Below, in pieces: positions 11,701 through 26,700 of a stretch of DNA of 64,000 nucleotides (position 1 is the stretch's first letter; each line of letters starts with the position of its first letter). The notes under the pieces are model-generated. The model searched no databases, was not told the DNA's origin, and was given only the letters and a program-made list of their open reading frames with translations. The stretch is from Petrosia ficiformis (Eukaryota; Porifera; Demospongiae; Haplosclerida; Petrosiidae), in NCBI GenBank assembly GCA_947044365.1, contig OX345648.1:4431981-4495980 (forward strand). Reading direction: 5' to 3'. The position numbers and the translations under genes are program-made.

Positions 11701-14700
11701 GTAAAAGTCATTCACGTTCATCACCTCCTCAGACAAATGTTCATAATTTTACTATGGAATGACCAACAATCTTTTTATCTGTGCCATCCCATTTTCATAT
11801 AATTATCCTTTCTGTTATTTTTGTATATGTCAAATTTTAATCCATTGCTCCATTATTGAGTTACAGTATAATTATGTTTCCTTATGACATTAAACTATAC
11901 ACTATAGATTTATTACATACATGTATAAGTCATCACATCCTAATTTTGAGGTCATCGTGAATGTGAACAGACTTATGGTCCAGGGTTTCATTTAGAAAAT
12001 GCATTGAGGGAGGGGCAAAACGTGAATTTGAAATACTTTGAGGGGATAACATACAAGGTTATCATAGTATGCATATTGGCAAACAAAAAAACGAGAGGCA
12101 AAACTATAGCAAGGGGGGACAAATGCCCCACCTCCTCCTCCCCCTACCATCACCATGTGAAAGTCCCCAGGAAGTTAATGGTCAAGGTCTCTCAGACAGT
12201 AATTTAAAGTTCAGTTATGTGATTGATTAGTTTAACATGAAAGTTGAAAAATTGTCACTTCTATTTATGTTGGTTGTAAACCAACTTAACCAAGAATTTT
12301 TCATTAATATAATTTACCACGCCCCTCATGAGTAATTAATTAGGTGAAAAATTCTAACATATTATCCCAGGGTTTCATTTGAGGGTGGGGGGGCAGGGTA
12401 TACATATGTCTCCAAGATATACCAAGACTAGTGAACAACAACATTCCAACACCAAACACGAGCGCCGTCAGGACGGAACCCTCGCCTATGTGACAAAGTA
12501 ATACAAAGCACTACATTTTAAAAAAAAAAATTATAATAAAGTTTGTGTATGAAACAAACAATACTTTTGTTACATGGAATACACATGTATATAAATTTGA
12601 AAAACATTTATGGGCATTGAAACTGTTATAACTTTATATCCTAAAAGACAAAATAAGAATATCAATGAAAGAAATGTATAATTTGTATATATATCTTACA
12701 TCTTATTCTCTGTTTCCTTCGAAAAACAATGAAGAAGTTCTCAAGTCTACCTCTAAAGTCTCCAATGTGTGAAAACGTATTGAATCACCTCTATCACATG
12801 TTTAGTACATGACGCTTTGCAACCATGCACGTGCACATACCTGTCGAAGCTAGGTAGCTCTCTATCTTGCATTAATGGCAGTGTAGTAGCAACCATTACC
12901 TCGATTGTTTTTGGTTTGAAGTGTTTCTTGGCTAGCGACAGCCATGAAACAGGATCACTTGTGTTTTGTGTATCCATTGTGTTTTGTGTATCCATTACTC
13001 TCATTATTGCCCTCGTTTCATCTTAAAGTCATGAAACGGTAACTGTGAGTTATAAAAATTGTCATAACTTTAGAACCAAAAGGTTTTAGAAGAATTCCTA
13101 TGTTATTTTTTTCCTTGTATAATTTGAAGTCTACCAGTACCCTGTTGGAAATGTCAATGTTTTTAGTTTTCCAGAAAAATTGCTAACAGACACACAGACA
13201 AAACGATTACTGTACCCTTCTGCCTAGCTACGCAGCAAGGGTAATTATACTTAGTCTTCAATACCTCAGTTCAGCAGTAATGCATACTATATGAATAATT
13301 ATTAATATTAAGCCTCACCCCTGTAGATACAGCAGAAGGTTAATGTAATCAGGTTTTGTGTCTGTCTGTCTGTGTCTTTTACTAACATTTCTTGACAACT
13401 AACAACATTGGCACTTCGATCGAGCTACCAACAGACTTGAAATTATACAAGGATCATAAAACACAGGCTTTCTTTTGGTTGCAACGTTATGATAATTTTT
13501 ACAACTCACATTTGCCATTCCACCACTCTTAGAAAACTTCTGATAGCAAAAGAGTAATGGAAACACAACTCATCTTGTTTAAAGGCTATTGCTGTCAAAG
13601 CACTGCTTTTGAAATCGAGTACAATTGAGGCTACAACATCAAGCACTAGCCTGCCACGACAATCACTTTCTAGCTCCACCTATTTCATTTCATGCACATG
13701 TGCATGTGATTGAAGCCACAAAACTAATTTTATATTTGCTGACATGGGCCTGAAATTTCGTACAACTCAGTTACACTGAAATCTTAAAACCTTCACAGAA
13801 ATATCAGTTTTTACAGTAAAAGTTCGTCTATTTTCGCAAAAGTCCATCTATGTCAGGAAATTCTGTCTGAAATCTTGAAATCTTTTGAAAGTTCATATGC
13901 AAAAACAGCCCATCTCCGACCCCTCAATATTTGCTTTGCTCTTCTTATATATACTAGCATTTAAGTATTCTTGGAGTGTAAGTTGTACCATACACACTAT
14001 ATAAATAGTGTATGTATAGATGTATTCAAGTAGCTATTATAATTATTATTTTCTTGTTTTCTTCACACTTGTGGTAAGGGTTCTGCAATGCGAGTGCATT
14101 TATATTGAAATGTAATTGAGGTAACCAACTGATCCGTTGAAATAACCAAACTTATTTTTCAGCGACACATACTGCTGTAATGCTGCAAAAGTTATAAAAA
14201 GATGTTTTGAATGGTCAAATTTTAAATTGTATTATCTATGCCAATTATGTTACTATGTCATTCGTTTTTAAAATAATTCTTTTTCTGGATGGCCTGATCA
14301 TCCACGCTCACTCTTGGCATCTTCCAGTAATTACTGCAAGTGTAGAACATAAGTATATAATCGATTTTGCATGTGGGGAGCTTTCTTCATTTTTAAAGCT
14401 AACTACTATAATTATGTAGGAACCTGGACACAATATGACACAGTAATATATCCTCAATACCCACTATTTGAAAGTGAAGGAGTTGAAGTAGAAAATGAAG
14501 ATGACCTGTGGTCACCTGCAGAAAGTGATGTCTCTGTCAGAATAAAGTCTTTGAATGTTCATCTAGCACAGTTTGCTGATAAACTCATTAATGGTAATAT
14601 TTTCCAGAATGGAGAATCCAAGGCTTTACCTACCATTTGTCGAGAAATTATGAATATCTATCATCAAATATATAATCAAAATGTGGAGTTGCACAATACT

Positions 14701-17700
14701 TGGAATGGTTCAAGAAGATTTGAAGTGTCACGGAAAAAGTTGGAGGAGGTATTTTTAATAATTCAATCAATGTATAATCGAATAATTATGATATTTTTAC
14801 ATGCAGGGAATGTGTCAGTGGCTCGGCAATACATTGTTGAAAGCAATGCAAATGAAAACAGCAAAAGGGCAGGATGATAGTCACTCTTATGTTCTAACTG
14901 GAGTAGCATTAGCATATATTGCACACAGTCTCAAATTGGTCAAACATTTGAAAGAAAGTGAATTTGAGCACATTGCAGAATTTCTGTTGTTGCATTCAGA
15001 TGGCAAAAGCTGTACTGATTATGACGTATTAGTTAAAAGCATACCTCAAGATGACTTCAAGTTAGTTACATAGATGCATATTATTAAACACTACTGTTAT
15101 AAGTATTACAAAATTCTATCAATAGAGAAAATCTGAAATTATCTATTAAAGCAGTCTGTGAACACTCCTTATCTTATTGTAAAAGCAACTCTTGGCTGAA
15201 TGCCATACCTCTGTTCCATTTTCTGGCTGATGTTAGTAAACCTTATACACCTCTTCCATGTGATCACACTAAGATCGAATGGAAAGTTTGGGATGTCATA
15301 AACAAAAACAAGAAACATTTCACAGAGCAGTTTAATGATAGGAACAGGTATGAACACAAACAAAACTTCAAAATTAGAGGTTTCATTTAGTTCAAAGAGA
15401 GATACTTTAAAGAACAGTATTTGATTTAGTGAAATCATTTAGATTTACCAGATAATTTTAGCTCCAGTAAATTTTTATATTTGTCCCTTACAGTTTAGAT
15501 AGCATATTTTTATTAAGTAATATTTGCAGTGTTATAATGTATTTAATAGGTGCAACCAGAAAAAGTAAGTAGGAAGTAAAATTTTGAACTGTTTGTCATT
15601 GAATTTGATATCTTTAATAATTATTCAGATAAGTAAAAAAAACTGCATGATTTGACATTGATGGTAATACAGTATTATAGATTCTTGGAAGGAATACAAG
15701 AATCTGTGTATAAATATTTTTGTGCCAGTTCACCACATTTTTGAATAATCTTTTTTTGCAGATTTGAAGGTTTGTGGACAACATATGAAGATCTTATCAC
15801 ACTTGACCCTGTATTTGCCAAAGTTTTGACCTTCCTCTGCCCTATAAATGATTTACACTTTGCATTGTCTCAACTTCCTCCTGTTGTTGCCACGAGTTTC
15901 CTCATCCATTCTTATTCAAATGGGGAAATGAAACCAAAAAAAGAGAAGCTAAATGAAAAACAGGTTACTTTAATACTTATATATCATATATAGGCATGAA
16001 TTACAGTTTTTTTTATGCAGTTGCAATTATTGAAAAAATTGATGGATGCAGTCAAGGCAGCACTTGCCATGACAAATGAAAATGATTGGTAAATAAGTAT
16101 ACATTACTTTTACTTTATAAATCCATTCATGTTCTATATAATTATATTGTATGTAGGATCAACCAAGGCCCATATGTATTCCCAGCAACCATTGCTTTGA
16201 TTGATGTTGTTATGAACTATATTCAAAGCACCAGTGATTGTCATATACAAGGAATGAAATGTCTGTTGGAGCATTTATTGTATGTCTTCTCAGTTGTTAT
16301 TGATCACAAGTTACTAGACCCATCAGATGGTACAGAAAAAATTGCTGATCTTTTTATCTTATGGGTACAAAATTGTGGTGTTATTGGAGAACAGTGTTTT
16401 GGTGGTCCTGATGTGAAAAAATTCAAAGAAGAATTGGAAGTTAGTACTAATTTTTGTGACCACAAATTTACATGCTTTGACGCTACTTGTGTAAACATCT
16501 TTTGTTTGTTGTTATAATTAGTATATATATTATGTTTATTACCCATGCTGTGAAGCATAGGCAGAAAGATATGGTAATCATATTGTGTGTCTGTGTGTGT
16601 ATGTTCACAACATTTTGGGAAAACTGTGAGCATCAGTGGCTTGAACAAGCCACTGGCAGACTTCAAGGACCAAAAATGACAAGAGGCTTTTGCTAAAACC
16701 CCTCAGTTATAAAGTTATCACAATTGTTATAACACACCGTCACTGTTTCCAGACATGAGAAGACTCTTGGGGACATTTGGACACATCTAAACACAACTAC
16801 TCTTGTATCATGGCTATCACAAGCAAAGCAAACAAAATTGGGGTAGTGGTTACCACAGCATCAAGCTGGCTCCAAATATTCTTATGTACTGACATGTTAG
16901 TTTGTACAACTATTATAATTATACAAACTAACATGCAAGTAAAATTTAATTACTTTATACGTTATATACACATAAATTAACCCATCTAAAGTAAACTTTT
17001 TCATCATTATAATAATGACCCTACAAAGTAGTAATGATATATAATTATTATGATCTTTATAATATTATATTTAGAAAAAATTATAGTTTGTATTACTTTG
17101 CCATGTAGGCAAGGGTCCTGTCCCAACGACACTCATTTGTATAATAGCACGCATGCTGTTGTCATGTTGTTATATTATAATGTATATTTATAGTACATTT
17201 GTTTTTGCATCAATATACACATACATACTTGGTGCATATATAAATATATGCATGTCTGTGTACATACGTATAATATGTATTTTGGTTTGTCTGTTAGTGA
17301 GTGGGTACATATGTATATTCTTATAATTATGCCTGTAAGTATGTGCAAACTATGTCTGTTTAGATTTATCATACATATGTCTAGTATTGACTAAACAAGA
17401 CAATCAGAAACAATATAGCCAATGAATTTGAATTGTGTTATTTTCAATCATTTTTATATCTCTCTCAGTTACCCTTGTCAATTTCTTCAACTATTTACTT
17501 TTTTTTAGCTTGTGGTTTAGCTTACCCATAGATCACTCTTTGTAAATTTGTGATTTTAAGCCTTTAATGGTGTGCCTTCTGGAGCTAAAACATGTACACT
17601 ATGTGGTGCTTCTGCTAAAAAGTTAAACTGCCTAACCAACAAAGCAAAAGAAACATTTTATCCATCAGATGTTTTAAGAATCTCCATAGTTAACTCAACA

Positions 17701-20700
17701 ATGAATTTTGGCTTTAATCTTGTATTTTCACATATTAACTGTCATGAAATAATGTCATTGTGAACACCAAAACACACCTTGTACATAAATTGTATGGAAT
17801 GTATCCCATTGAAGACTGCAAGCCATCATTTATTATTTATCATACAAGTTCTTCAAACTGTTACACATATTTATCTACTATTATTGCTATTGAGTCTATA
17901 TAATATAGTGATGTCTTATAAGTTATTAGTATTTTTTAGCAAGGAAAATGTATGCATGATAATTGATTCCTCTTAATTCTCTTACTGTTTCTAGATTTGG
18001 AAAATATTTTTTATGATGGATTGCAATAAAAATGCAGAATTGGACTTAAAATGGAAGAATAGTTTAAAACAAAGGCTGGAAACCAGAATACTAGAGGTGT
18101 AGTTGTCTTATTCTGTATAAGACTATATAACAGTTAATTTTCACACTTTATCCTCAGATTGATGATGACAAAAAGATAGCAACATTTCTGAAATTAGGTT
18201 CATATGAGTGCCCAGAGGAGATTTTTGATGTATTTAGCATAATGGGCATGAAAGGGCTAGAACAGGTATATATAATTATGTATTTGTATGTATGTGTGGT
18301 ACAGTTGCATTGAAGCTTTTGTCACATATCATATTTACAATATTTGACAGGGCAAAATTCAAGCCCTGTAATTAATAATTCTATGAAAATTGTTACTAGA
18401 GATAGTAGTATTTAGTAAATCTACAAATACCCTACAGATGCTAGATCCAATGAAAACAATTTGTTTGAGTTGCTGGTTGTGAGTGCCATTACTGATGGCA
18501 AACTGTTAGCAATGCATTATGATGGGTGAGCTGTCAATCAGACAGATGGTCTTTTAGATGCAAATGCAGAAACCACAGGAACAACCACCAATCTTACAGA
18601 TGTAGCTATAGCTTCATTTTAGGTGCACAGTAGATGCTTGTGCTCCTAATCATCTGAGCCTTTCGACATGACACTAGTATAAAACAAGCTTGTGTCCTTG
18701 CACCTCTACTTTTCAAGCATTCAAAAACACCAATAGGGGGCTTATGTCTAGTTGTGTAACATCTTTAAACTCAATAATATGAAGGGTAAAACCAAGATCA
18801 GTGAAAGGTTGATTCAGGAACTACTATTTGCCAATGACTGTGTACTTTTTGCACAAAGCTTTAATGGCAGCCAGTACATCACAGACTGTTTTCCTTTTTC
18901 AAAGGAAATTTAACATATAGGATTGCTACTGCACTCTCAGAATGTGCATATGCTATTAATTTCTATGTGTTCATAAATTCGATGCATGGATGTGTTTCTT
19001 CCTCTTTAGTGTTTTGCTATTTTTATTTGTAGGAGAAGACTATAAAGACATTTGAAAATCTATCTAGTAATCAGATAAAACATGGTGGAAAGTTGTTATC
19101 TAGAAGCCTCAAGAAGCATAATGATTCAGTCAATCTTTTCTGTGATGACAAAGTTCATATAACACATCAAGAACTGCTATCTTGGCGTTTGTGGCCAATC
19201 TACATCAGCCTTTGCAGTAAGTGTTTCCTGTAGAATAATCCATTAATTCCAAAACCTGTGGATGGGAGGAAAAATCTCAGGGTGCCTTCCAGTCCCCTTT
19301 ATATGAAACTTAGCCATTGTAATTGTAAGAGAAATTATATGGTAATTTCTGCCATCCAGTTTCATATGCATATTAGTTAGTACGAAGACCTGTGATGAAT
19401 TAGAACAGTTTATTTTAATCAAAGTATATAAATTAACTAGTGGTTCAACTAGGTTAACATGTATATACATTTAAATTTTTGAAAAAACACAACACAGACT
19501 TAAATAAAATAGGCAAAATCAAAGAAACTTCCAGAACGGAATACACTATAAAACTAGTAACACCTTAAAACCATTAATGATTAACACTAAATACAAAATT
19601 AAGAACAGTCAAGAATATTAATCATCAAACTTCATGTTGTGTGGAATGCTCAAGAGATAGTCTGTCTGCATTGTCATTTGCCTTGCCAGCATGGTGGACA
19701 GCATCAAACTGATAAGGTTGTAAAGCCAAAGTCCCATCAGAATAATTGTAAATGGCCTACTTGCATGTATACACAATGCTGTAATACTCAGTTTGAAAGC
19801 TTTTCTTTTCCACAGTAGAGTATATATATTTTTTATTTTTTAATATTTGCTATTGGATAATCTTCCCCCTGGCTATTAATACTGCCCTCACAGCAGATCA
19901 GACGCACTTATCTGTACAAAGTCTCTCAAAATTGGGACTGCATGTTCAAAACAGAACTAAAACATCCCTGTCTTTTTAAACATGATTAGGACAACCTTTC
20001 TGGATTAAGTCTGTCAATGGAGTAGAAATGGTTACATATTCAGAGTGCTGTAACCATCACCATCTCTTTCAATTCTTTGGATTGTCTCATCCTTCTCTTT
20101 TCTGCTTGATCCTGTAGACATGTTCTTAGAGCTTGACTTAGTTTAAATTCCAGTCTTCTGACATTCCTTAGCTGTTTGTCCTAATTCGTCACAACTGAAA
20201 CACTATTTTTTTCCTGATGAACATATATACATCAAACTCTCCTGCTTCCACTACTGATTTGTGTTTCCTCTCACTCACCCTGATGCATACATCCATTTGT
20301 AACGAGTTGAGTAACTGCTTTATATCTGTCAGGTCTCAATCCTTTCTCATGATTATCACAACTTTTATTCCATTTCTCTATCAAGTCAAACATTCGGATG
20401 TTTTGCGATGGTAAATAGACAAAATCAGGAGTTGAATCTTTTGTGAATGTGATGTATGTATAACATCTGAAATTGTGCACATTATCTAGAGTGATTTCAA
20501 ATCATTACATTTTCATATGACATATGATGCTGTCCTGGAATCCATTTTGGATCACTACTGAAATATTGTGCATAGAAAGATTATCCAGTTTCATAATGAT
20601 AATGATGATCCTTGGTGTGCTTTTATGAGTAGAATTGCTGTTGACCTTCCTTTAACAAGAGCTTGGATATCACGTTTCAGTAAATCCAACCATGAGTATA

Positions 20701-23700
20701 ATCTGCAGTTCTGAATGAGTTTGGTAGGAGATAGTCTGTGGTGTTGTGTGATTATAGAACAATACTTGAGAGATCCTGTCTGTTGGAGTACCATCTTTAA
20801 ATTTTAACTTACCATGTAAGATCTAAACTCCCAAACTATTAGATGAGGGATGATAGGGTGATGACAGCAGATGCTTCACACTATTCTGATGTAGGAGACT
20901 ATTAAATTTAGCACTGGTAAAACTGCAAGCACTCTTTATAGCAATCACAAATGGAAGACCAAATTATGCAAAAATCATATAGAATGTTGAACTGATGCTG
21001 TCTATGTAGTTGAGGGCATGAAATAGGACAGTTTATTCCCTATAAGAAAACTAGGGCTCACTTACATATATTATATATATATATATATATAAATAATTAT
21101 ATATATATATATATACATACTGAAGTTAAGCAAGTTGCATATGTACTTAATTATACAATACATAATTATAGACTACAGAATACATGATAAGGCAATTAGA
21201 CTACATGACATAGACTTGTAAGAAACAGATATTATACAAGAATTGTTATGGTCTGACTCGAGTCATTACAGCTTCTTTATAATACATTGTTCAATATATT
21301 AATTTCAAACTGCATATGCCAAATTGTATTATTTCAGTATATCTAATTCGTGATATAGTTGATCATGTCATTAAACTATTATTCAACTGGTATATAGGAA
21401 TTAATGCTCCTGTATTCAAAGCCATGGAACCGACAGAAATGAATGTATCAGAAGCCGCACTAAAAACAATCTTATTGATTGTACAGCAGATTAAAGAAGG
21501 AAGTATTTCTAAACAGTGCTTAGAAATGATATTGAAACACACAACGAATATAGACCGGTTAGTCAAATCATCACATTTAGAACTGAATCTCACTGTCTAT
21601 GCCGAACGTCTTGTGAAATTAAAGGAACACTCGAGAGCTGTTCGACTTATCTTTCATGGCATATGTGATGCTGTTCAAGGTAAGAATTTATTATATGAGA
21701 ATGAATGTCACAACTCAAATTCACACTCAAGTTATAATCCTCTACATAGGGTACACAAATATTGATGAACAGCTGAAACAACCTATTGATGACAAACCCA
21801 TGAAAGAACTGTGTGTTGACTGGGATAAACAGGGTGAAAAATTTGTTCGTTGTAGTGCACTAGGAATTGAATCTCCTCTGTATTCTATTCTAAAGCATTT
21901 CACAATATTATCAGTGATTGAAATTTTCAGGCGAAAATGGCAAAAATATATTGATGATATTAAAGTCAAGGCAGCTCCTCAATTGTCACAAGATGACTTT
22001 GTTGAAAGAGTTTGGAAGCGAACATTAGCTGACTGTTATCAGTTACTTAAGACTTGTGTGGATGGCTCTGCTATTATAGCAGATTTTATTGATGCATTTC
22101 ATCATCTGGACAGTGCAGAAATTGAGCAGAATCTTTTGTCTCTACGTGATGGCCTAATGAAGTGTTTCCCCACTGATCCTCCTTCTGTACCTTCAGGAAA
22201 AAAGTGGACTGCCAACATATGCATACAATTTGAGTATTACCAACGAGTTAAACATTACAGTACATCAGCAGGCAATTTGTTGGAGTTAAATAGCTACCTG
22301 AAACGTACAGGGAATCCTAAACTGATTTCAGACCTTGCTAAGAAGGTATGTTTTTTAAATCTGTATAATAATCATGTCATTAGTAACATGATGATGGTCA
22401 TGTCATGGTCACTTAAGTAGACGTTCAACTAAGTTCTGTGATTGGTACTATAGTTTACTGTATGATGTATGTATAGAAATTCTATTCATGGTATATATAA
22501 GTAGTTGTTGAGAAAGGTTTCTAGCTAATTGCTTTCATTTCTTTGCTAATGTTATGTACTATCTGCAGGATGAGGGAGAGCTCTCCAAGTATACACTTGC
22601 AGATATTGATGAAAATTTCATATCAGCTGGTGAGGCTTTAGAGAAATTTTCTAGTGAGAAAAGATGTAAATGTTTTACATCATTGATTAAAAACTGGGAG
22701 GTGGTGATATGGATAACAGAAAATTGCAAAGGTTTGTGGATTATGTCCGTATATTTAGTTACACCTTGCTGCACTGTTTGTGGCTTATGTTTGTAAGAGC
22801 TTCTTGATAATAAATAATTATTTTTTGTTTTAAATCATAGAAGTAAGTCAGTTGCAACAGTTTGTGGATGTTGCTCTTACTACAACAGAAGATCATTTAA
22901 CTACTCATAAACTGACAACTTTAAGAATAGTTGGAAATGCTGTGGCTGATTTTGTTGCTGAGTTACATGTACATACCCAAGAACAATCATCTTGGATGAC
23001 ACATCAGTCACTTCCACCAGAAGATGTGCAAGATAAGTCACTGGAACTGATCAGATTGTGTGACAACCTCTGGTTGGCTCTTGAACAGCACCCTCAACTC
23101 CCACTCTTTTTGGTAAGAACAAAATCTTTCATGTTTTATGCGCTTTTTTATATGTATTTTAAAGGAGGAATGTAAAAGAAACCTTCAATTGTATAAAAAT
23201 ATTAAAGATGCACAAGGACATGTTCAACGGACTACTCTTGAAGAATTGTCTGCTATAAACAATGATGGATGTTTCATCATTGGTAATGAAAGGGGTATTG
23301 ATGTGTCCTCTGATATTTCAAACGTATGTCAGCTTATTCTTGACAAGGAAGTAGACAAAAGTCACAAAATCTATAATTTGGGAAACCTTCAAGATTTAGA
23401 AAGTCGTCTTGTTTTACTGGCAGGTCAAAGCTCGGAAAATACAAAGCAAGTTCACAAATTCTTAAATGTGAGTGAATGTTATTAATATAATGCATGTTAT
23501 CACTGAAAACAATTCAATCCACAAAGGTATTTCACACAGTCCTCATCATTTCTGACACTCTGGTTAAGCTGCTTACTGAAGGTTGTGTTCACTTCATTAG
23601 ATGGCAGTACAGGTTTCACTGTAAGGACAATTTTTTACAACTCCAATATGAAGAAAAAAACTTGTCAAGACAGCTCAAGCTTTGGGAAGAAGCAGTCAGC

Positions 23701-26700
23701 ATAGCACGTAATAAATGCTACTCCCTTAATAGCTTTACAATGAAGCAGTTGTTACTCCTTCGTAAAGAGTTGGCTCGTAAATACTACCATGATGAAGAGT
23801 ACAGAGATGTCCTTCATCTACAAGCTATTACGCTGTTGAAATGTCTGTATCCTTGTACTGAAGCAAAAGTACTTGTGTCAACAGTGAAAAACACATGGGA
23901 TTCGTTAGAAGAGCCAGTAGATGCAATTGAGCAACCTCAAGAAAACAAAAATGACATAACTGTTGCAGAAATTTTCTCACCACCACCAGAAAATGGCCTG
24001 ACTTGTCCAGAAATAGTAGAAACAGTTTTAACGCCAACAGAAAGATTTGTATATACAAAATTGACAAAGGCTAGAGGATACAACAGCACACGGATCATTG
24101 CAGAACTACTACAGTTTCGTGTTAGTAATCATGGTAAAACTGATGAACATATAATTGATGAGATTTCTGACAACATTCTTGAAAAGGATGTTAATGATGA
24201 AGATCCTAGTGAACAGGAGCTTGTGGATATAATAAATAAACATCTTGAAGGCAAAGCACAATTATTGTTTGAACACCCTGAAGATGTGTCTATACTACCT
24301 AATGAGATTGAATTGGAACAAATTAAAGATGACAATAGAAGTTTATTATCAGATGTTTCAAGTAACTTAACCACTGTAGCTGACATGTAAGAAGCTCCTC
24401 TTAACACATTGCCCACAATAATACAAAATAAAATAATTATTGTTTATGACATGCATACAATTGAAATGATATGCATTCATGATGTAACACTTTCCACTGC
24501 AATAGGTTGGACTCATGGACTCTAGAATATATTAGTCTGAATCAACTTAGTAAATTACTTCTAACAATTGAATCAAAGTTATGTGCTAAAAGTGAGTATA
24601 GACTTTGAAATGTATTGTGCTGTTGTTTTGAAATACATCATACAGATTTACTCCAGGAATCACGAATAATACATGGAATAGATGTTGTCACTGGCTCTCC
24701 TAACTTATTTGTCACAGCAGATGGTAAGCCAATAATGAATACATGAAACTATTATAGTTCTGTTTGAATTAAAATTAGAATATGTTATTCCAACAACATT
24801 GAGCTTGTATGCTAGTGATAAAAATAAGCCATTACCTACACAAGAAGAAGTTCTAGTTTGCAATGAGGAGACTACTGCTGAACAGGTTAATTTTATATGC
24901 ATACAGGATATCCAGTTGTTTAGTCCACACTCATACAGGTAATACTTTTCTGGAGGAGATCACTATTTGATCCAGAATTTTATCGTGTGTTTTGTCTTGT
25001 CTATGGTGAGAAGCTCTCTTATTCGGTCTGTGAACAAGCACTCAGGGAATTAACCAAACTGAAGCAAGGAAAACTTGGTTAGCCAGTGAATCAATAATTT
25101 TATTCTTACATCATAGAGGCATTAAGACTTTAGAATCATAGATATATGTTATTTAAATCTATTCTTTTCTACATGTAGGTTATCGTTTAATAATTGTTTG
25201 TAGTAGTGACAGTGAAAGGAGATCTCATTTAGTGACTTCTCTACATAATTTCAAAAGATCAAATCCTGACACTTCACCAGAAGCTTTGAAAGAAATTAAA
25301 TCTTATCTTCATAGACATTTGATGAAGCCCAAACACACTAGTATCGGTACATCACCTATAGTCTCAGACATTCTTGCTCATTCAGTTGATCCACAGGGGT
25401 AAATATATGCACCTAGATGTTTTGTATTAATTATGTGTATAAGACATGTTCACAGTTCAACACCTTTTTCATTCACATTATAAGTGAATGATTATAACAT
25501 AATTGACTGTTAATGTTTGCTGACATTTCTTTTTATAAATACAACTTTACATACTCAAGCTCCATCATAATGTGAAAGCCTCATGCAGGTCCGTAATTTT
25601 ATATTTACTACAGATCATACATTCGTGTAGTGCAGTCAGCTCATCCTGGAATGGGAAAGACATTGTATATAAAACGAATGGGTATGGAGTTAATGAAAAA
25701 AACAAATAGTAGTGAAGCCATTCTGTCCATACCAATACATGGCCCTTCAGTGGAAATCGAAAGAATATTGCAAAATTTGTGTGGTACAACTGTCACCAAG
25801 ATAATACATTTTGATATTGCTCATTCAGTTAGTATTGTTTTTTTGCTTGTATAGTAATGTTAGATTTATGTATTATTAATGAGTATGTATTCTTCCATTA
25901 TCAAGATGGTTAGCAAAGTCACAAGTTTTCTCTTTTCTGTGTTGGTATTGGGTCATCTGAGTGACCACAAAGGAAGAGCATGGAGAAGAGAATTAGCACA
26001 AATGTACTGTATTGAGATGACTACTTCTGCAGGGAAACCAGGTGCTACACTTCAACTCCTTGGGTTATTTCCATCGGCACAATGTCATCCTCCCTCGGAG
26101 AAAACAGCAGACAGTACATTGTCTAGTGAGTATATTGCTATGTGTGTATTTGTTCATACCTATTTGTTCATACCTATTTGTTCATACCTATTTGTTCATA
26201 CCTATTTGTTCATGCCTACCTGTGTTTGAGTTACTTACACAAGTGTGATTTTATCCATTCTTGTTTCCAGCTTTAGATAATGTGTACAATGTTGGAATGG
26301 ATCAAGCAGTATTGAGAGATCCATCCTACCAGCGTGTGTATCACTATTTGCAACGCTTTCATGAAAATCAAAATTTGGATAATTACCAGTGGCACCAAAA
26401 TGAAATGATGACAAATTCAAAGGAGTTCATAAAGGTAGTCTTGAGGTGAGTGTATACACTTTGTTTCTATTATATATTTTGTGTTAATGTTCTGTATACT
26501 GTACTTATAGGAACCATCCCACAAAGTCTTGGGCTGAACTGAATCACTATATACAGTTCCTCAATATCCAACTAGTTGCCAGTGAACAGTCAGATTTCTG
26601 TAATGTGGCTTTAATGGGTAGCAGTTGGAGTGGTATAAAAACATTTGTTGTCAGAATGATGATGATCATGTCTAAGGTATTGTCTTACAAATGCAATCTG

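Larger units (their letters stand above)
9976..16439 (+). other. CBM20-like domain and N-terminal arm of the RNF213-like protein
   Basis: Exons: 9976-10052, 10917-11051, 11105-11334, 14420-14748, 14807-15060, 15126-15347, 15762-15963, 16021-16088, 16157-16439. The second and third give a CBM20-type fold (about residues 421-530): FVTFNAIVPAHYWGW, then FITFGAKELGEWHDK, then a YKYVVE strand, aligning with the CBM20 of human RNF213. The rest is helical (for example SNSWLNAIPLFHFLADVSKP) and follows the human N-arm. Exon 16157-16439 ends FKEELE and joins in phase to IWKIFFMMD at 17995, matching the human run YVKEIEVWRRL, so no exon is needed in the 1.55-kb intron between them. Confidence 0.85.
17995..25398 (+). 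other. Helical stalk region of the RNF213-like protein
   Basis: Exons: 17995-18096, 18158-18265, 19033-19216, 21398-21679, 21750-22345, 22569-22731, 22841-23112, 23165-23467, 23527-24386, 24506-24591, 24646-24723, 24779-24885, 24939-25077, 25179-25398. All phases agree. Sequence is alpha-helical and low in invariant motifs, but recognisable landmarks follow the human order, such as PTTLSLYAS followed by PLPTQEEVLVC (human AALAVYMQTPSQPLPTYDEV). The exon at 23527-24386 is the longest in the gene (860 bases). This region links the N-arm to the AAA motor. Confidence 0.85.

Noticed and set aside
16754..16850. Open run HEKTLGDIWTHLNTTTLVS as an extra exon
   Set aside because: Needs phase 2 at entry, but the preceding exon ends in phase 0. 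The direct join to 17995 gives a better match.
17560..17763. Possible cysteine-containing exon (TCTLCGASAKKLNC) in the large gene
   Set aside because: The flanking exons join in phase without it and match human RNF213 across the junction. Its own splice phases do not fit.
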